28,204 nt of DNA from a virus. The position numbers and the translations under genes are program-made. Below the pieces are notes generated by a model. It had not been told where the DNA came from, searched no databases, and worked only from the letters and a program-made list of their open reading frames with translations. The DNA is taken from the IMG/VR virus record IMGVR_UViG_3300050821_012261, positions 1-28,204 of that record; one strand, 5' to 3'. How positions within the stretch are numbered: position 1 is the stretch's first letter; the number at the start of each line of letters is the position of its first letter. Below are positions 7,431 through 15,700 of the stretch, piece by piece.

Positions 7431-8190
7431 TCCAGTCACCTTCCAGATCGAGGACGGCGTCCTGGCGCTCGCCGTCGTCGACAAGACCGAGTCCGGCTAC
7501 CAGGACTCCTGGCAGGCACCCGGCGGCGGCACCGTCGACACCGTCACCGAGGGCGACTACGACGCCGGCGCGGCGAGCTGGAAGTGCCAGGTCACCTCCG
7601 GCAAGCTCACCCCCTCGGCCTCGACCACGACGACCGACGTCCCGGCCACGTTCTGCGGGCCCGCCCGCACCATCCCGACGCCGGGCGAGACCAGCTACGC
7701 CCTCGACGCCGAGTTCCTCCAGGACGTCACCGTCAAGGCTGGCCTGTCCCGGTTCCTGTTCGAGCACGACACCGACGAGGCCTACTTCCTGCTCGGCCTC
7801 GACGGCGACGACCCGCCCAAGGCGATCGGCCGGGTGCGGGTGCAGGCCGGTGACTTCGGCGGAGCGGCCCGGACCAACCTGACCGCCACCGTGTCGCTGC
7901 CGCTGTCACGCAAGCCGCAGATCGACTTCGGCACGGCGACCGATTCCGAGGTGGTGCCACCAAACCCGGGGCCGGGTGCGGCGTCCGGAGCCACAGCCGG
8001 CACTCCGGGCGCCTGGACCCCAGCCGGCGCCACCCCGCCCGCCACCGTCGCCGCCCTCCAGGCGTCGTCGGTCGTCGCCAACCCGGCGACCGCCTGGACG
8101 ACGGGCGCCTACGTGCAGACCGGCACCGCCGGCACCGGCGGGCAGGCGCACTGGGACGGCGACTCATGGGAGGCAGGCGCCGCGCCGTGA
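7423..8190 (+). CDS. Major tail (tube) protein
   Basis: This 255-residue protein should build the tail tube. Residues 1-170 are β-rich, as expected, with segments such as ASWKCQVTSGKLTPSAST and AARTNLTATVSLPLSR. A Gly/Pro-rich linker (about 181-200) leads to a C-terminal module of about 55 residues (ATVAALQASSVVANPATAWTT to DGDSWEAG) that I have seen at the ends of actinophage tail proteins, probably displayed on the tail surface. The TTG start is supported by GGAGG at 7412-7416 and by the frame. Tape measure and minor tail genes follow in order. Confidence 0.82.
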   Translation: MADPVTFQIEDGVLALAVVDKTESGYQDSWQAPGGGTVDTVTEGDYDAGAASWKCQVTSGKLTPSASTTTTDVPATFCGPARTIPTPGETSYALDAEFLQDVTVKAGLSRFLFEHDTDEAYFLLGLDGDDPPKAIGRVRVQAGDFGGAARTNLTATVSLPLSRKPQIDFGTATDSEVVPPNPGPGAASGATAGTPGAWTPAGATPPATVAALQASSVVANPATAWTTGAYVQTGTAGTGGQAHWDGDSWEAGAAP

Positions 8191-8621
8191 GCTCGGGCGC
8201 CGGCACCGTGCACCAGTGGGCCCGCGACATCGAGCGGTTCGCCGACGACTGGCCAGCACAGGGCGCCACGGTGTTGCAGCGTGCTGTTGAGCAGCAGTTG
8301 CGGGCTGACACCGGTGGCGACGGCGGCCTGTCCCATGCTCGCGACCTCGGGCGCGCCAGCGTCGACGTCGACCCCGGCCGTGCCAGCGCCGACGTGCTCG
8401 GCGCCGGGTCGATGGCGGTGTGGGTGATGCTCGAGCACGGCACCCGCGGCCACGACGTGCGCGCCGGGCGCGGCCGAGTGCTGCGCACCCCGTACGGTCC
8501 GCGGCGCGTCGTGCACGTCTCAGGGATGGCCGCCAAGCGGACGTGGTCGAGCGGCGTGCAGGCTGGCATGCCGCAGGTGGCGCGCGATGGCGAGGCCGCG
8601 TGGTCGAGGGTGGGCGGCTGA
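8187..8621 (+). CDS. HK97 gp10-like tail-completion protein
   Basis: This is a 144-residue protein when started at GTG 8187, which overlaps the tail gene stop (GTGA). A longer form from ATG 8166 is possible. The C-terminal half (WVMLEHGTRGHDV, TPYGPR, VSGMAAKRTWSSGV) resembles the HK97 gp10-like family of minor structural or head-tail joining proteins. It occupies the position between major tail protein and tape measure, where tail assembly chaperones with a programmed frameshift are normally found. No such frameshift pair is visible here. Confidence 0.62.
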   Translation: MSSGAGTVHQWARDIERFADDWPAQGATVLQRAVEQQLRADTGGDGGLSHARDLGRASVDVDPGRASADVLGAGSMAVWVMLEHGTRGHDVRAGRGRVLRTPYGPRRVVHVSGMAAKRTWSSGVQAGMPQVARDGEAAWSRVGG

Positions 8622-11044
8622 TGTCCGACGCCGAGTTCCGGGCCCGGATCACCGCCGACGATCAGGCCTCCGACGTCCTCGACGACGTCGCCGAAGCTGC
8701 CGCCAAACTGGAGGACGAGCCCGTCGAGATGACGGTCGACGCCAAGATCGACCAGGCCCTCTCGGCGCTGCAGGAGCTGGCCGAGGACACGATCAAGGCG
8801 CAGACGGCGGCCGAGGCCCTCGGGACCGCCCTCGGACCGGAGCTGTCCGGCAAGGTCGACATCAACCAGCTCGTGGTCGGCTTCGAGAAGGCCGGGCTGT
8901 CGCTCGATGAGATCACCGCCAAGGCCGACGAGCTGGCGACAGGCCTCCGAGACGTCGACCAGTCCGCCGGGCTCGACAACGTGTCGGCGCGGGCGAAGGC
9001 CGCAGCAGACGACACGGACAAGCTGACGCACTCGGCGCAGGGCGCCAACTCGGCGCTCGCCAACATGATCGGCAACAGCGCCCAGGATCTCGGCCAGCTC
9101 GGCGGGCTCGCGGGATCTGCCGGCGTCGCCATCGGGCAGATGGCCGAGTACGCCGCAGATGCCGTGCTGGAGACCGAGTCGCTCGGCTCGGCCCTTAAGT
9201 CGATGGTCGCGGTGGCCGGGCCGATCGCTGCCCTGACGTTGATCGTGGGCACCATCACCGGCTTGATCGGCCAGCAGCAAGCCGCGGCCGCGGCGGCTGC
9301 AGAGCGCACCAAGCAGTTCGGCGACGCCATGAACTCGGCATCGGACGACGCCGAAGGGCTCGCCGACTCTCTGCGCAAGAACAGCGAGCAGCTCACTGAG
9401 TTCGATGCCGACGCCACCGGCTTCGGCGGCGGCGTCCTCGAGGGCCTCGCCAAGGTCGGCAAGGCGGTCCCGCTGCTCGGCGGCCTGATCGGTGATACGG
9501 GGCAGGACTTCCAGGACCTCGTGACGATCATGAACGCCAGCGGGGTCAGCATCTACGACTTCTCCCAGGCCCTCCAGGACGGTGGCAAGGTCGGATCCGA
9601 TTTCGAGCGCCAGATCCGGGCTGCGGCCAACGCCGGGAAGATCACCGACGACCAGTACGCCGCCATGTCAGACGCCCTGCGCAAGTACTCGAAGAGCGTG
9701 GCCGATGCCAACGCTCAGCAGAAGCTATTCAACGTCGACCAGAAGGAGGCCAACGCGATCCTCGGCGACCTTACGACGCAGGCCGATCCGCTCTCCAAGA
9801 TGGGCAGCACCTGGCAGACCCTCTTCGCCGACATGGCCGACGGATCGATCGACACAAAGGCCGCGGCGGACGCCGTGAACCAGCTGGCTGCAGGCCTCGG
9901 TCTGAGCCAAGAGCAGGTGATCAAGTTCGCCCAGCAGCACCTCGCCGACGACCTCAAGGCCCAAGCGGAGGCAGCCGAGCAGGCCGCGCAGGCCGCGCAG
10001 GACTACGCCACCGTCCTCGCCTCGAGCGACTGGGGTGCCTCGACCGTCAACGCCGCGGTCGCCGGCTACCAGCAGCTCGCCGCCGCCCAGTTCGGGCTCA
10101 CCGACATCAACTCGGCCGTGCAGGCCTCCTACGACGACCTGAGCGAGAGCGTCAAGAAGAACGGGTTCACCTTCGACGTCACCACCCAGAAGGGACGCGA
10201 CAACCAGAAGCAGCTCGAGGGTCTCTACCAGACGCTGCTGCCCCAGCTCTCCGCGGCCTTCGCCGACTCGGGCGGCAGCATCGACACCTTCGGCGCCAAG
10301 ATGGACGACCTCCGCTCCCAGGTCTTCCAGCAGCTCGACACCCAGACCGGGCTGACGAAGGACCAGATCAACGAGGTCATCTCCCGCCTCGGTGTGTTCG
10401 ACGGCTCGACCTACTCGTCGACGTTCCAACTGCTCGGCACCGAGGACGCCACCACCAAGCTCGGCCTGCTGTCGGGCGTCATCTCGTCTCTGCCGCCCGT
10501 CACCCAGAAGCAGGTCGCCCTCGACATCATCGCCGGAGACCCGGCGGCTGCCGTGCAGCACATCCAGGACGCCGTCAGCGGCGGCCCCCAGCCGACGACG
10601 TCACTCGGTGTCGACACCAACCCGGCGTTCGCCGGCCTTGCCCAGTGGTCGAAGGCGGCGGCTGGCACGACGGCCACGACGACCACCGACACCGACACAG
10701 GTCCCGCCGACAAGGGCGTCGACAAGTTCGCGCAGACGACCGAGAACACCACACCGGTGGTCAAGGTCGACGCCAACACCGCGACGGCGATCGCCACGAT
10801 GATCTACCTCAAGGTGCTCGCCGCCTACCTGCAGCCGGTCGTCACCGTGGACGCCAACATCGGCCCGGCGATCGCCGACCTGTTCTACGTCGCCTCGCTG
10901 CGCCCACGCGTCCCGGTCACGGCGTACCTCTCCGACTATCCGTCGGCCGGTGACATCGCCGGGCGCATCGGCACGATCCGCGTCCCGGTCGACGCCTACC
11001 TTCGCTCCACCCCACGCATCAACGGCAGCCTGGACGGCGGCTGA
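8621..11044 (+). CDS. Tape measure protein
   Basis: This 807-residue protein would set tail length. At roughly 0.15 nm per residue, a known rule of thumb, this suggests a tail of about 120 nm. The N-terminus is helical and Ala/Asp/Glu-rich, as in coiled coils. A hydrophobic segment (about residues 194-217, VAVAGPIAALTLIVGTITGL) is typical of tape measures that insert into the host membrane. Long Gln/Ala-rich helices follow at about 430-460. Near the C-terminus two VDAN motifs introduce repeated short hydrophobic blocks. No peptidase or lysozyme motif was seen. ATG 8621 (TGATG coupling) is chosen over the longer upstream reading, which overlaps the gp10-like gene. Confidence 0.9.
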   Translation: MSDAEFRARITADDQASDVLDDVAEAAAKLEDEPVEMTVDAKIDQALSALQELAEDTIKAQTAAEALGTALGPELSGKVDINQLVVGFEKAGLSLDEITAKADELATGLRDVDQSAGLDNVSARAKAAADDTDKLTHSAQGANSALANMIGNSAQDLGQLGGLAGSAGVAIGQMAEYAADAVLETESLGSALKSMVAVAGPIAALTLIVGTITGLIGQQQAAAAAAAERTKQFGDAMNSASDDAEGLADSLRKNSEQLTEFDADATGFGGGVLEGLAKVGKAVPLLGGLIGDTGQDFQDLVTIMNASGVSIYDFSQALQDGGKVGSDFERQIRAAANAGKITDDQYAAMSDALRKYSKSVADANAQQKLFNVDQKEANAILGDLTTQADPLSKMGSTWQTLFADMADGSIDTKAAADAVNQLAAGLGLSQEQVIKFAQQHLADDLKAQAEAAEQAAQAAQDYATVLASSDWGASTVNAAVAGYQQLAAAQFGLTDINSAVQASYDDLSESVKKNGFTFDVTTQKGRDNQKQLEGLYQTLLPQLSAAFADSGGSIDTFGAKMDDLRSQVFQQLDTQTGLTKDQINEVISRLGVFDGSTYSSTFQLLGTEDATTKLGLLSGVISSLPPVTQKQVALDIIAGDPAAAVQHIQDAVSGGPQPTTSLGVDTNPAFAGLAQWSKAAAGTTATTTTDTDTGPADKGVDKFAQTTENTTPVVKVDANTATAIATMIYLKVLAAYLQPVVTVDANIGPAIADLFYVASLRPRVPVTAYLSDYPSAGDIAGRIGTIRVPVDAYLRSTPRINGSLDGG

Positions 11045-12315
11045 TGAGCCTCGCCACGTTCGACTTCACCGAGCGGGCCCGGCCCGTCGTCGAGATCGGC
11101 CTTGGCGACTCCCGCGCGCCCATCGGTGTGGCCCAGTGGGACTCCGCGAAGTGGGACGACCCCGCTGCGACCTGGGTGGCCGGAGAGCCGGTGTGGATCG
11201 ACATCAGCTGCTACGTCCGCTCGGCCCGGTGCCAGTACGGGCGCGCCGCCGTCACCGACCGCTTCGTCGCCGGGCTGGCCACGCTGATGGTCGACAACTC
11301 GACCGGGTGGGCCGACACCTCGACCGTCAACCCACCGACGCCGATCCAGATGCGACCCGGGCGCGAGATCCGCTTCGGCGTCAACCACGACGCCTACGGC
11401 ACCGTCTGGCTCTACCGCGGGTTCATCGACGCCGTCACCCCGAGCTACGACCCCGTCGACGTCGACACCGTACAGCTCGACTGCATCGACGCCCTCGGCG
11501 AGGTCAACCGGGGCAAGACCGTCCCGCAGCCGGCCCCGATCGACGACGGCATGGCCCCGGTCGCCCGGGTCAACAAGATCCTCGACCTCGCCGGCTGGCC
11601 CGCCTACCGCCGCGACCTCGCCTCGGCCGTCACCCCGCTCGCCGCCATCGACTACGGCGGCCAGATCGCCGACATGCTCGGCATCAGCGCCGACAGCGTC
11701 GGCGGCGCAATCTTCGGCGACACCCGCGGCTACATCGTGTTCCACGGCTCGGGCTGGCCCAGCTACCAGCCAGGTCAGCCCGTCGACGCCACCATCGGCA
11801 ACATCGACCCGACCGACATCTGCCCGACCGGATGGCAGCGTCCCTTCGACCGGGCCGACATGGCCACCCGCGTCATCATTGGCCGCGACTCCTCGAGCGC
11901 CCAGACCTTCGACGACCTCACCGGTCAGCAGTACTACGGCATCGAGCCCTTCGAGCGGACCAATCTGCTCACCAAGTCCGACGCCACCATCGGCCTGCTC
12001 GGCCAGCGCATCCTCGCCCTGCGCGGAGCCTCGACAGCGCCCCGCGTCCGCCAGGTCAGCTTCGACGCCTCCACCGATCCCACCGCACTCGACCTCATGG
12101 CCAGCGTCGACGTCACCAAGCCCAGCGTCTACCGCTGTCGGCTCAACTACGGGCGCGGGCTCGTGTTCGACGCCAACCACTTCGCCACCGCCGTCGCCCA
12201 CGAGATGGACCGCAGCCGCTGGACCCTCGACCTGTCGCTCGACCTCGCCAGCCCCTTCGTCACCGCGCCGTCGGGCTGGGACGAGGCCCGCTGGAACCAA
12301 CGGACCTGGAGCTGA
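11044..12315 (+). CDS. Minor tail protein (distal tail/baseplate hub-like)
   Basis: This is a 423-residue β-rich protein directly after the tape measure, with TGATG coupling. The order of motifs recalls the actinophage minor tail family: an early W-D/W-D stretch (VAQWDSAKWDDPAATW), a CQYGRAAVTDRFVAGLATLMVDNSTGW segment, RPGREIRFGVN, and LYRGFIDAVTPSYDP. These proteins build the tail tip that organises receptor-binding and cell-wall-degrading subunits. It ends in DEARWNQRTWS. No enzymatic motif is evident. Confidence 0.75.
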   Translation: MSLATFDFTERARPVVEIGLGDSRAPIGVAQWDSAKWDDPAATWVAGEPVWIDISCYVRSARCQYGRAAVTDRFVAGLATLMVDNSTGWADTSTVNPPTPIQMRPGREIRFGVNHDAYGTVWLYRGFIDAVTPSYDPVDVDTVQLDCIDALGEVNRGKTVPQPAPIDDGMAPVARVNKILDLAGWPAYRRDLASAVTPLAAIDYGGQIADMLGISADSVGGAIFGDTRGYIVFHGSGWPSYQPGQPVDATIGNIDPTDICPTGWQRPFDRADMATRVIIGRDSSSAQTFDDLTGQQYYGIEPFERTNLLTKSDATIGLLGQRILALRGASTAPRVRQVSFDASTDPTALDLMASVDVTKPSVYRCRLNYGRGLVFDANHFATAVAHEMDRSRWTLDLSLDLASPFVTAPSGWDEARWNQRTWS

Positions 12316-12318
12316 CCG

Positions 12319-12750
12319 ATGGCCTCCCGCTATCCCGACGCCGTCGCCCCGGGCCAGATCATCGCCTCGGCGTGGGGCAACGACGTCCACGACTTCGCCG
12401 CCGCCGAACCGCTCTTCCAGTGGGGCCTCTTCAACGGCAACACCGACGCCAACGGCTACGCCCGCATCACCTGGCCCATCGCCTACCCCGGCATCGCCGC
12501 CTCGGGCGACAGCCCCAACCTCAACACCTGCGGCGTGAACTGCATCATGGCCCGCGGCGCCGGCGACGTCCTCTCGGTCAAGCACATGATGTTCAGCCTC
12601 GGCGGCTTCAACGCGGGCAGCGCCATCGTGCGCTGCTTCCAGTACTTCAACGCCGCCGTCGTCCCGGTCACCTCGCAGTACGTCCCCTTCCACTTCATGG
12701 TCTGGGGCCCGCGGTACTCGGGCCAGATCTCCGCCGGCACCCGCACCTGA
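12319..12750 (+). CDS. Putative minor tail or receptor-binding protein
   Basis: This 143-residue protein starts three bases after the previous stop. The opening YPDAVAPGQIIASAWGNDVHD resembles a trimerising or attachment segment common at the start of actinophage tail-tip proteins. The rest is predicted β-rich with many aromatics (FHFMVWGPRYSG near the C-terminus) and three Cys. Small size and position suggest a compact tail knob or receptor-binding protein. I do not recognise a specific family. Confidence 0.5.
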   Translation: MASRYPDAVAPGQIIASAWGNDVHDFAAAEPLFQWGLFNGNTDANGYARITWPIAYPGIAASGDSPNLNTCGVNCIMARGAGDVLSVKHMMFSLGGFNAGSAIVRCFQYFNAAVVPVTSQYVPFHFMVWGPRYSGQISAGTRT

Positions 12751-12761
12751 CAGGAGCGCGC

Positions 12762-13079
12762 ATGAGCTACACGACCCTCGTCCAACAGGTCGGCGAAGTC
12801 GCCTTCACCAACCGCATCCAGGCCGCCGCGATGAAGGAGACCTTCGCCAACGAGGAGCTCGGCAACTCCACGTTCGGGCAGCAGCTCATGCTCTCCCCGT
12901 CCCAGAGCATCCAGCTCAACTGGCCCGTCTCGATCGCCACCGAGCAGCAGTACGCCTACGCCGTGCAGATCGGCAACCCCAACCCCGGCGGCGACCCCGC
13001 CGTCATCACCGACGCCGACATCCTCGCCGCCGTCCAGGCCAACTGGCCGCAGGACCCGCCGGCTGGCAGTGAGACGTGA
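12762..13079 (+). CDS. Small protein of the tail module, unknown function
   Basis: This is a 105-residue protein with a good AGGAG Shine-Dalgarno (12753-12757) just upstream of ATG 12762. The N-terminal half is helical (TTLVQQVGEVAFTNRIQAAAMKETFANEELG). The second half contains IQLNWPVSIATEQQYAYAVQIG and an acidic end. No domain is recognised. It lies between tail-tip and lysis genes, so a small tail-tip or virion-associated protein is a guess. Confidence 0.5.
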   Translation: MSYTTLVQQVGEVAFTNRIQAAAMKETFANEELGNSTFGQQLMLSPSQSIQLNWPVSIATEQQYAYAVQIGNPNPGGDPAVITDADILAAVQANWPQDPPAGSET

Positions 13080-13240
13080 GCGACGACGACACCACGTTCG
13101 AGGATTGGCCGGACGACGGTGACGGCCCCGACGACTCGGCCGCGGTGGACGACTACATGGCCGAGGTGGCCGAGGCGGCCGAAGCCTTCGGGGTGCCGGT
13201 GGAGGAGCCCGGCGAGGCTGAGCCCGGGCCGCGACCGTGA
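13076..13240 (+). CDS. Small acidic protein, unknown
   Basis: This 54-residue ORF begins with GTGA overlap to the preceding gene and ends with GTGA overlap to the amidase gene, which strongly suggests a translated link in the chain. Over a third of its residues are Asp or Glu (SDDDTTFEDWPDDGDGPDD at the start), with a short helix in the middle (VDDYMAEVAEAAEAFGV). Its function is unknown. Confidence 0.55.
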   Translation: MSDDDTTFEDWPDDGDGPDDSAAVDDYMAEVAEAAEAFGVPVEEPGEAEPGPRP

Positions 13241-14085
13241 GCTACTACTGGGCGACCTGGCTCGCCGAGGCGCTCGGCGCCGACCCGTGGCTAGCGCCGC
13301 GCATCATCGAGCGCGGCGGGTGGCAGACCTTCGGGCGCCCGCCGGCGGACTTCTCGTTCAACCCGTCCGGCTTCGTCTCGCATCACACGGCGTGCATGGC
13401 CCGCACCAACCACGACCCACAGGGCTGCATCAACGGCATCGTGGCCGGCAACAGCTCGGCGCCGGGCCCGATCGCTCAGCTCCTCGGCACGTGGACGCCA
13501 CCCGGCACGCGGTGGAACGGCTCGAACGCCGACCCACGCATCGTGGTCATCGCGGCCGGGCGCGCCAACCACGCCGGCGACGGCGTGTACCCGTGGGGCG
13601 CGCCCTCGGGCAACGGCTCCTCCATCGGCATCGAGTGGTGCGGGCCGCCCGACACGGGCGCCGGGCCGTGGCCCGACGTCGTGGTCGAGTGCTACGAACG
13701 CGTCGCCGCCGCGCTGCTACGCCACTGCGGCTGGACCACCCGACAGCTCACCACGCACTGGGAGTACGGCACCCCGCGCGGCCGCAAGATCGACCCGAGC
13801 GGTCCCTACGTCGGCCAGCCGACGCTGGCGTCGCTCACCCCGTGGGACCCGGCGACGTGGCGCGCCCGGATCGACGCCCGACTCGCCACCGATCCGGAGG
13901 ACGACGACATGGCACTCAGCGACGACGACGTGGCCCGCATCGCCAACGCGGTGTGGTCACAGCAGTTCTGGGACAGCGGCCGGGGCGCCGCCGAGTTCCT
14001 GACCGGCGCCGAGCAGAACGCGGCCGACGCCCGCGACGCGGCACGGGCCGCGCCGCAGCAGACGGTCGACCTCCTGAACCAGTAG
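13237..14085 (+). CDS. N-acetylmuramoyl-L-alanine amidase endolysin (Amidase_2-type)
   Basis: This 282-residue lysin would cleave the amide bond between muramic acid and the stem peptide. Zinc-site residues are consistent with amidase_2: the SHHT motif (H49/H50), H174 in THWEYG, and D186 in GRKIDPS with K184 nearby; E133 in GIEWCG is typical too. Residues from about 200 form a linker and a helical C-terminal module (ALSDDDVARIANAVWSQQF), probably a wall-targeting domain. The GTG start overlaps the upstream stop. An internal ATG at 13909 with GGAGG eight bases upstream could yield a separate 58-residue C-terminal peptide. Two membrane proteins follow, completing a lysis cassette. Confidence 0.85.
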   Translation: MSYYWATWLAEALGADPWLAPRIIERGGWQTFGRPPADFSFNPSGFVSHHTACMARTNHDPQGCINGIVAGNSSAPGPIAQLLGTWTPPGTRWNGSNADPRIVVIAAGRANHAGDGVYPWGAPSGNGSSIGIEWCGPPDTGAGPWPDVVVECYERVAAALLRHCGWTTRQLTTHWEYGTPRGRKIDPSGPYVGQPTLASLTPWDPATWRARIDARLATDPEDDDMALSDDDVARIANAVWSQQFWDSGRGAAEFLTGAEQNAADARDAARAAPQQTVDLLNQ

Positions 14086-14093
14086 GGCTGACC

Positions 14094-14276
14094 GTGCTCG
14101 CTGACATCGCGTCCGGGGACACCGGGGCCGCTGACATCGCCTTCCTCGTCGGCCTGGTCCTCGCCGTCGTCGCCGGTCTCTTCGCCACGGTCCGACGCCT
14201 GTCGGCGGGCTCCTACCACATCGGCGTCGGGTGGCTCGCCGTCGCCGCCATCGCCCTTGGGCTCCTCCTCCTCTGA
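14094..14276 (+). CDS. Holin-like small membrane protein, two segments
   Basis: This is a 60-residue protein from GTG 14094. It has two hydrophobic segments: residues about 16-32 (AFLVGLVLAVVAGLFAT) and 43-60 (IGVGWLAVAAIALGLLLL). They are separated by a short basic loop (RRLSAG). Size and position right after the endolysin fit a class II holin or antiholin that permeabilises the membrane. The gene ends directly at the second segment with no charged tail, which is slightly unusual for a holin. Confidence 0.6.
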   Translation: MLADIASGDTGAADIAFLVGLVLAVVAGLFATVRRLSAGSYHIGVGWLAVAAIALGLLLL

Positions 14277-14547
14277 GTACCGCGGCGCCGAGCTGGTCGC
14301 CGTGGTCCTCGCCGCCTCCCTCGGGCTCGCGCTCAACCTGCTCATGTTCGCCGTCCTGTGGGACGCCCTCCGCTCCGACACCCCGGGCCTCTCCGAGAAC
14401 GCGACGCAGGTCATCATCGCCGGCTTCGGCGGCATCATCGGACTCCTCGGCGGCTACGTCGGTGGGCGCGCCGTCGAGCGCTCCCGCCAAGAGCGGCTCC
14501 GTCCCGTCCCGAGCCCGCCGGCCGACGACGAGGCGTCGTCTACATGA
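14257..14547 (+). CDS. Holin-like membrane protein
   Basis: This 96-residue protein has two transmembrane segments (about residues 12-35 and 49-69, the latter Gly-rich: AGFGGIIGLLGGYVGG) and a charged C-terminal tail (RAVERSRQERLRP), the classic holin layout. The start is uncertain: TTG 14257 overlaps the previous gene by 20 bases, while an in-frame GTG at 14302 would trim 15 residues. Two tandem holin-like genes may act as holin and antiholin. The 3' end overlaps the convergent minus-strand gene by eight bases. Confidence 0.62.
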   Translation: MGSSSSEYRGAELVAVVLAASLGLALNLLMFAVLWDALRSDTPGLSENATQVIIAGFGGIIGLLGGYVGGRAVERSRQERLRPVPSPPADDEASST

Positions 14548-15319
14548 GCTCGCGACGGAACAGGTCGAAGACCGACCACACGTAGTTGCAGAGCGCGAGG
14601 AGCAGCTCGCCACACGAGCGCAACCCGGTCGTGGTTTCGAGCATCACTCTCGACGATCCGCTCAAGCTGATCTCGGTCGTCTTGATCGGGTCCTTCGCAC
14701 GATGCTCGTACATCACGAGGCCCGGCACGATCGGTCCGGGGCAGAAGGTCACGTCCGGCGGGTTGCGCCTGGCCGCTGCTTCGTCCTCGTACTGCGCCTT
14801 CACGTCGAACTTGAACTCGGTCGTCAACACGCTGACAACGCTCGGGATCTTGTGCTTGTCGTCGATGTCGAGGCGATGCAGGATCCACAGGAGATCGGCC
14901 TCCGGGCTGACGTTGCGTAGCGGCTGAACGTGCTCGATGAGACCCTGAGCGGTGTCCGACAGGTCGCCCCGGATCCGACCCATCGCGCTCTTGTACTGCT
15001 GGGTGTCCTTGCAGATAGGAAAGTTGAGCAAGTCCGGATTGGCGGGAGGATCGTGATGTTGCCGCGCCGCCGCGAACACAAGGTTGTCCAGCGCAGCCCG
15101 CAGGTTGTGCACGCAGTCGCCCACAACCATGCCCCAGCCTCCGAAGTCGGGAGCCGGCTCGAACTCGTCAGCGACGATCCGCATAGCGAGCCGATCATCG
15201 CTGTACTCACGATGGGTCCGAAACGGCGCGCTCGCGGTCCAGCTGGCGATGGCCTCGGCTACCTCACGGCCATGCTCGCCCGCCCGCATGATCCGAGCCT
15301 CGATCTGGGCGAAGGCCAA
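14540..15319 (-). CDS. Minus-strand moron protein of unknown function
   Basis: This is a 259-residue soluble protein from TTG 15319; ATG at 15289 would give 249 residues. Motifs GDCVHNLRAALDNLVFAAA (about 67-85) and LWILHRLDIDDKHK (about 143-156) recall a widespread actinobacterial family of hypothetical proteins, but I know no function. The mature protein is mixed helix/strand, with an aromatic C-terminus (NYVWSVFDLFRREL). It sits downstream of a small membrane gene on the same strand and beside attP, where lysogenically expressed accessory genes usually lie. Lysogenic conversion or superinfection exclusion is an inference only. Its codon use is less GC-biased than that of its neighbours. 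Confidence 0.65.
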   Translation of the reverse strand: MAFAQIEARIMRAGEHGREVAEAIASWTASAPFRTHREYSDDRLAMRIVADEFEPAPDFGGWGMVVGDCVHNLRAALDNLVFAAARQHHDPPANPDLLNFPICKDTQQYKSAMGRIRGDLSDTAQGLIEHVQPLRNVSPEADLLWILHRLDIDDKHKIPSVVSVLTTEFKFDVKAQYEDEAAARRNPPDVTFCPGPIVPGLVMYEHRAKDPIKTTEISLSGSSRVMLETTTGLRSCGELLLALCNYVWSVFDLFRRELM

Positions 15320-15351
15320 CTCCCTTCTCTCGCCGTGGCAGCTCCTCGCGC

Positions 15352-15579
15352 TCAGGGCGGTCCCTTGCCTTCCCCACGGCGCTCACGACCGGCGCGCGCT
15401 TCCTCGCGCTCGTTCAATGCTCCGACCGTGGTCCACACGAGCCAGGTGACGAACACGATGGCGACGCACACGAAGATGAAGCCGAAGATCAGCTGAACCA
15501 GGACGGTCGCAGTGTCGGCGGCGATCATCTCCCAGTTACCTACGCCTTCCCCTTCGGCCGTTCGGCGGACCTTCACCAT
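15352..15579 (-). CDS. Small single-span membrane protein
   Basis: This is a 75-residue protein with one long hydrophobic segment (about residues 24-53, ATVLVQLIFGFIFVCVAIVF and beyond) and a charged C-terminal tail (NEREEARAGRERRGEGKGPP). Codon choice is less GC-rich than in the structural genes, suggesting separate acquisition. Only 32 bases separate its stop from the downstream 259-residue gene, so the two are probably co-transcribed. A soluble protein paired with a small membrane anchor is a layout seen in exclusion or defence morons, but nothing here proves that. Confidence 0.55.
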   Translation of the reverse strand: MVKVRRTAEGEGVGNWEMIAADTATVLVQLIFGFIFVCVAIVFVTWLVWTTVGALNEREEARAGRERRGEGKGPP

Positions 15580-15628
15580 AAACGCTCACGCAGCCTCACT
15601 GGGTCTCATGGAGGCGCAGGTAGAGTCA

Positions 15629-15657
15629 CGTCGACTCCGAAAAACCGGTCAGCGACG
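15629..15657. repeat. Short inverted repeat flanking the attP core
   Basis: cgtcg (15629-15633) pairs with cgacg (15653-15657) directly left of the tRNA-like core. On the right side ctcggc/gccgag (15730-15735/15752-15757) and gaaacc/ggtttc (15701-15706/15720-15725) also pair. Such arms are common in attP regions for integrase and host-factor binding, but each is short. Confidence 0.3.
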
Positions 15658-15658
15658 A

Positions 15659-15700
15659 TGACACGGTGGAGGTCCCGGGTTCGAGTCCCGTCGTGCCCAC
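15659..15700 (+). other. attP: attP core: 3' half of tRNA-Val(GAC)
   Basis: The segment reads as the 3' half of a tRNA: U33 and anticodon GAC at 15659-15663, the 3' strand of the anticodon stem (ggtgg), variable loop (aggtc), T-arm with loop ttcgagt (15680-15686), and an acceptor strand cgtgccc plus discriminator A (15692-15699). No 5' half is present (D-arm absent; the bases left of the core do not pair with ggtgg), so it is not a functional tRNA gene. It lies 116 bases upstream of the integrase start. The host bacterial attachment site is therefore predicted to be the 3' end of a tRNA-Val(GAC). The T-stem has one mismatch (C49-T65), perhaps natural. Confidence 0.78.

Noticed and set aside
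8166-8186. ATG 8166 as start of the gp10-like gene
   Set aside because: It extends into the tail gene with poor spacing. GTG 8187 forms the GTGA overlap used throughout this genome.
10950-12750. A long + strand frame that runs through the minor tail genes
   Set aside because: Composition is Arg/Pro-rich and it overlaps recognised proteins. Only its last 105 residues (from 12762) are a separate real gene.
14540-15319. HEPN ribonuclease motif in the 259-residue moron protein
   Set aside because: RLDIDDKH gives R-x6-H, but relatives I recall have Glu rather than Arg there, and no second HEPN feature is visible.
15600-15700. A complete tRNA gene
   Set aside because: Only the 3' half fits. The left side cannot form the D-arm, the 5' acceptor strand or the anticodon stem, so it is an attachment core, not a tRNA gene.
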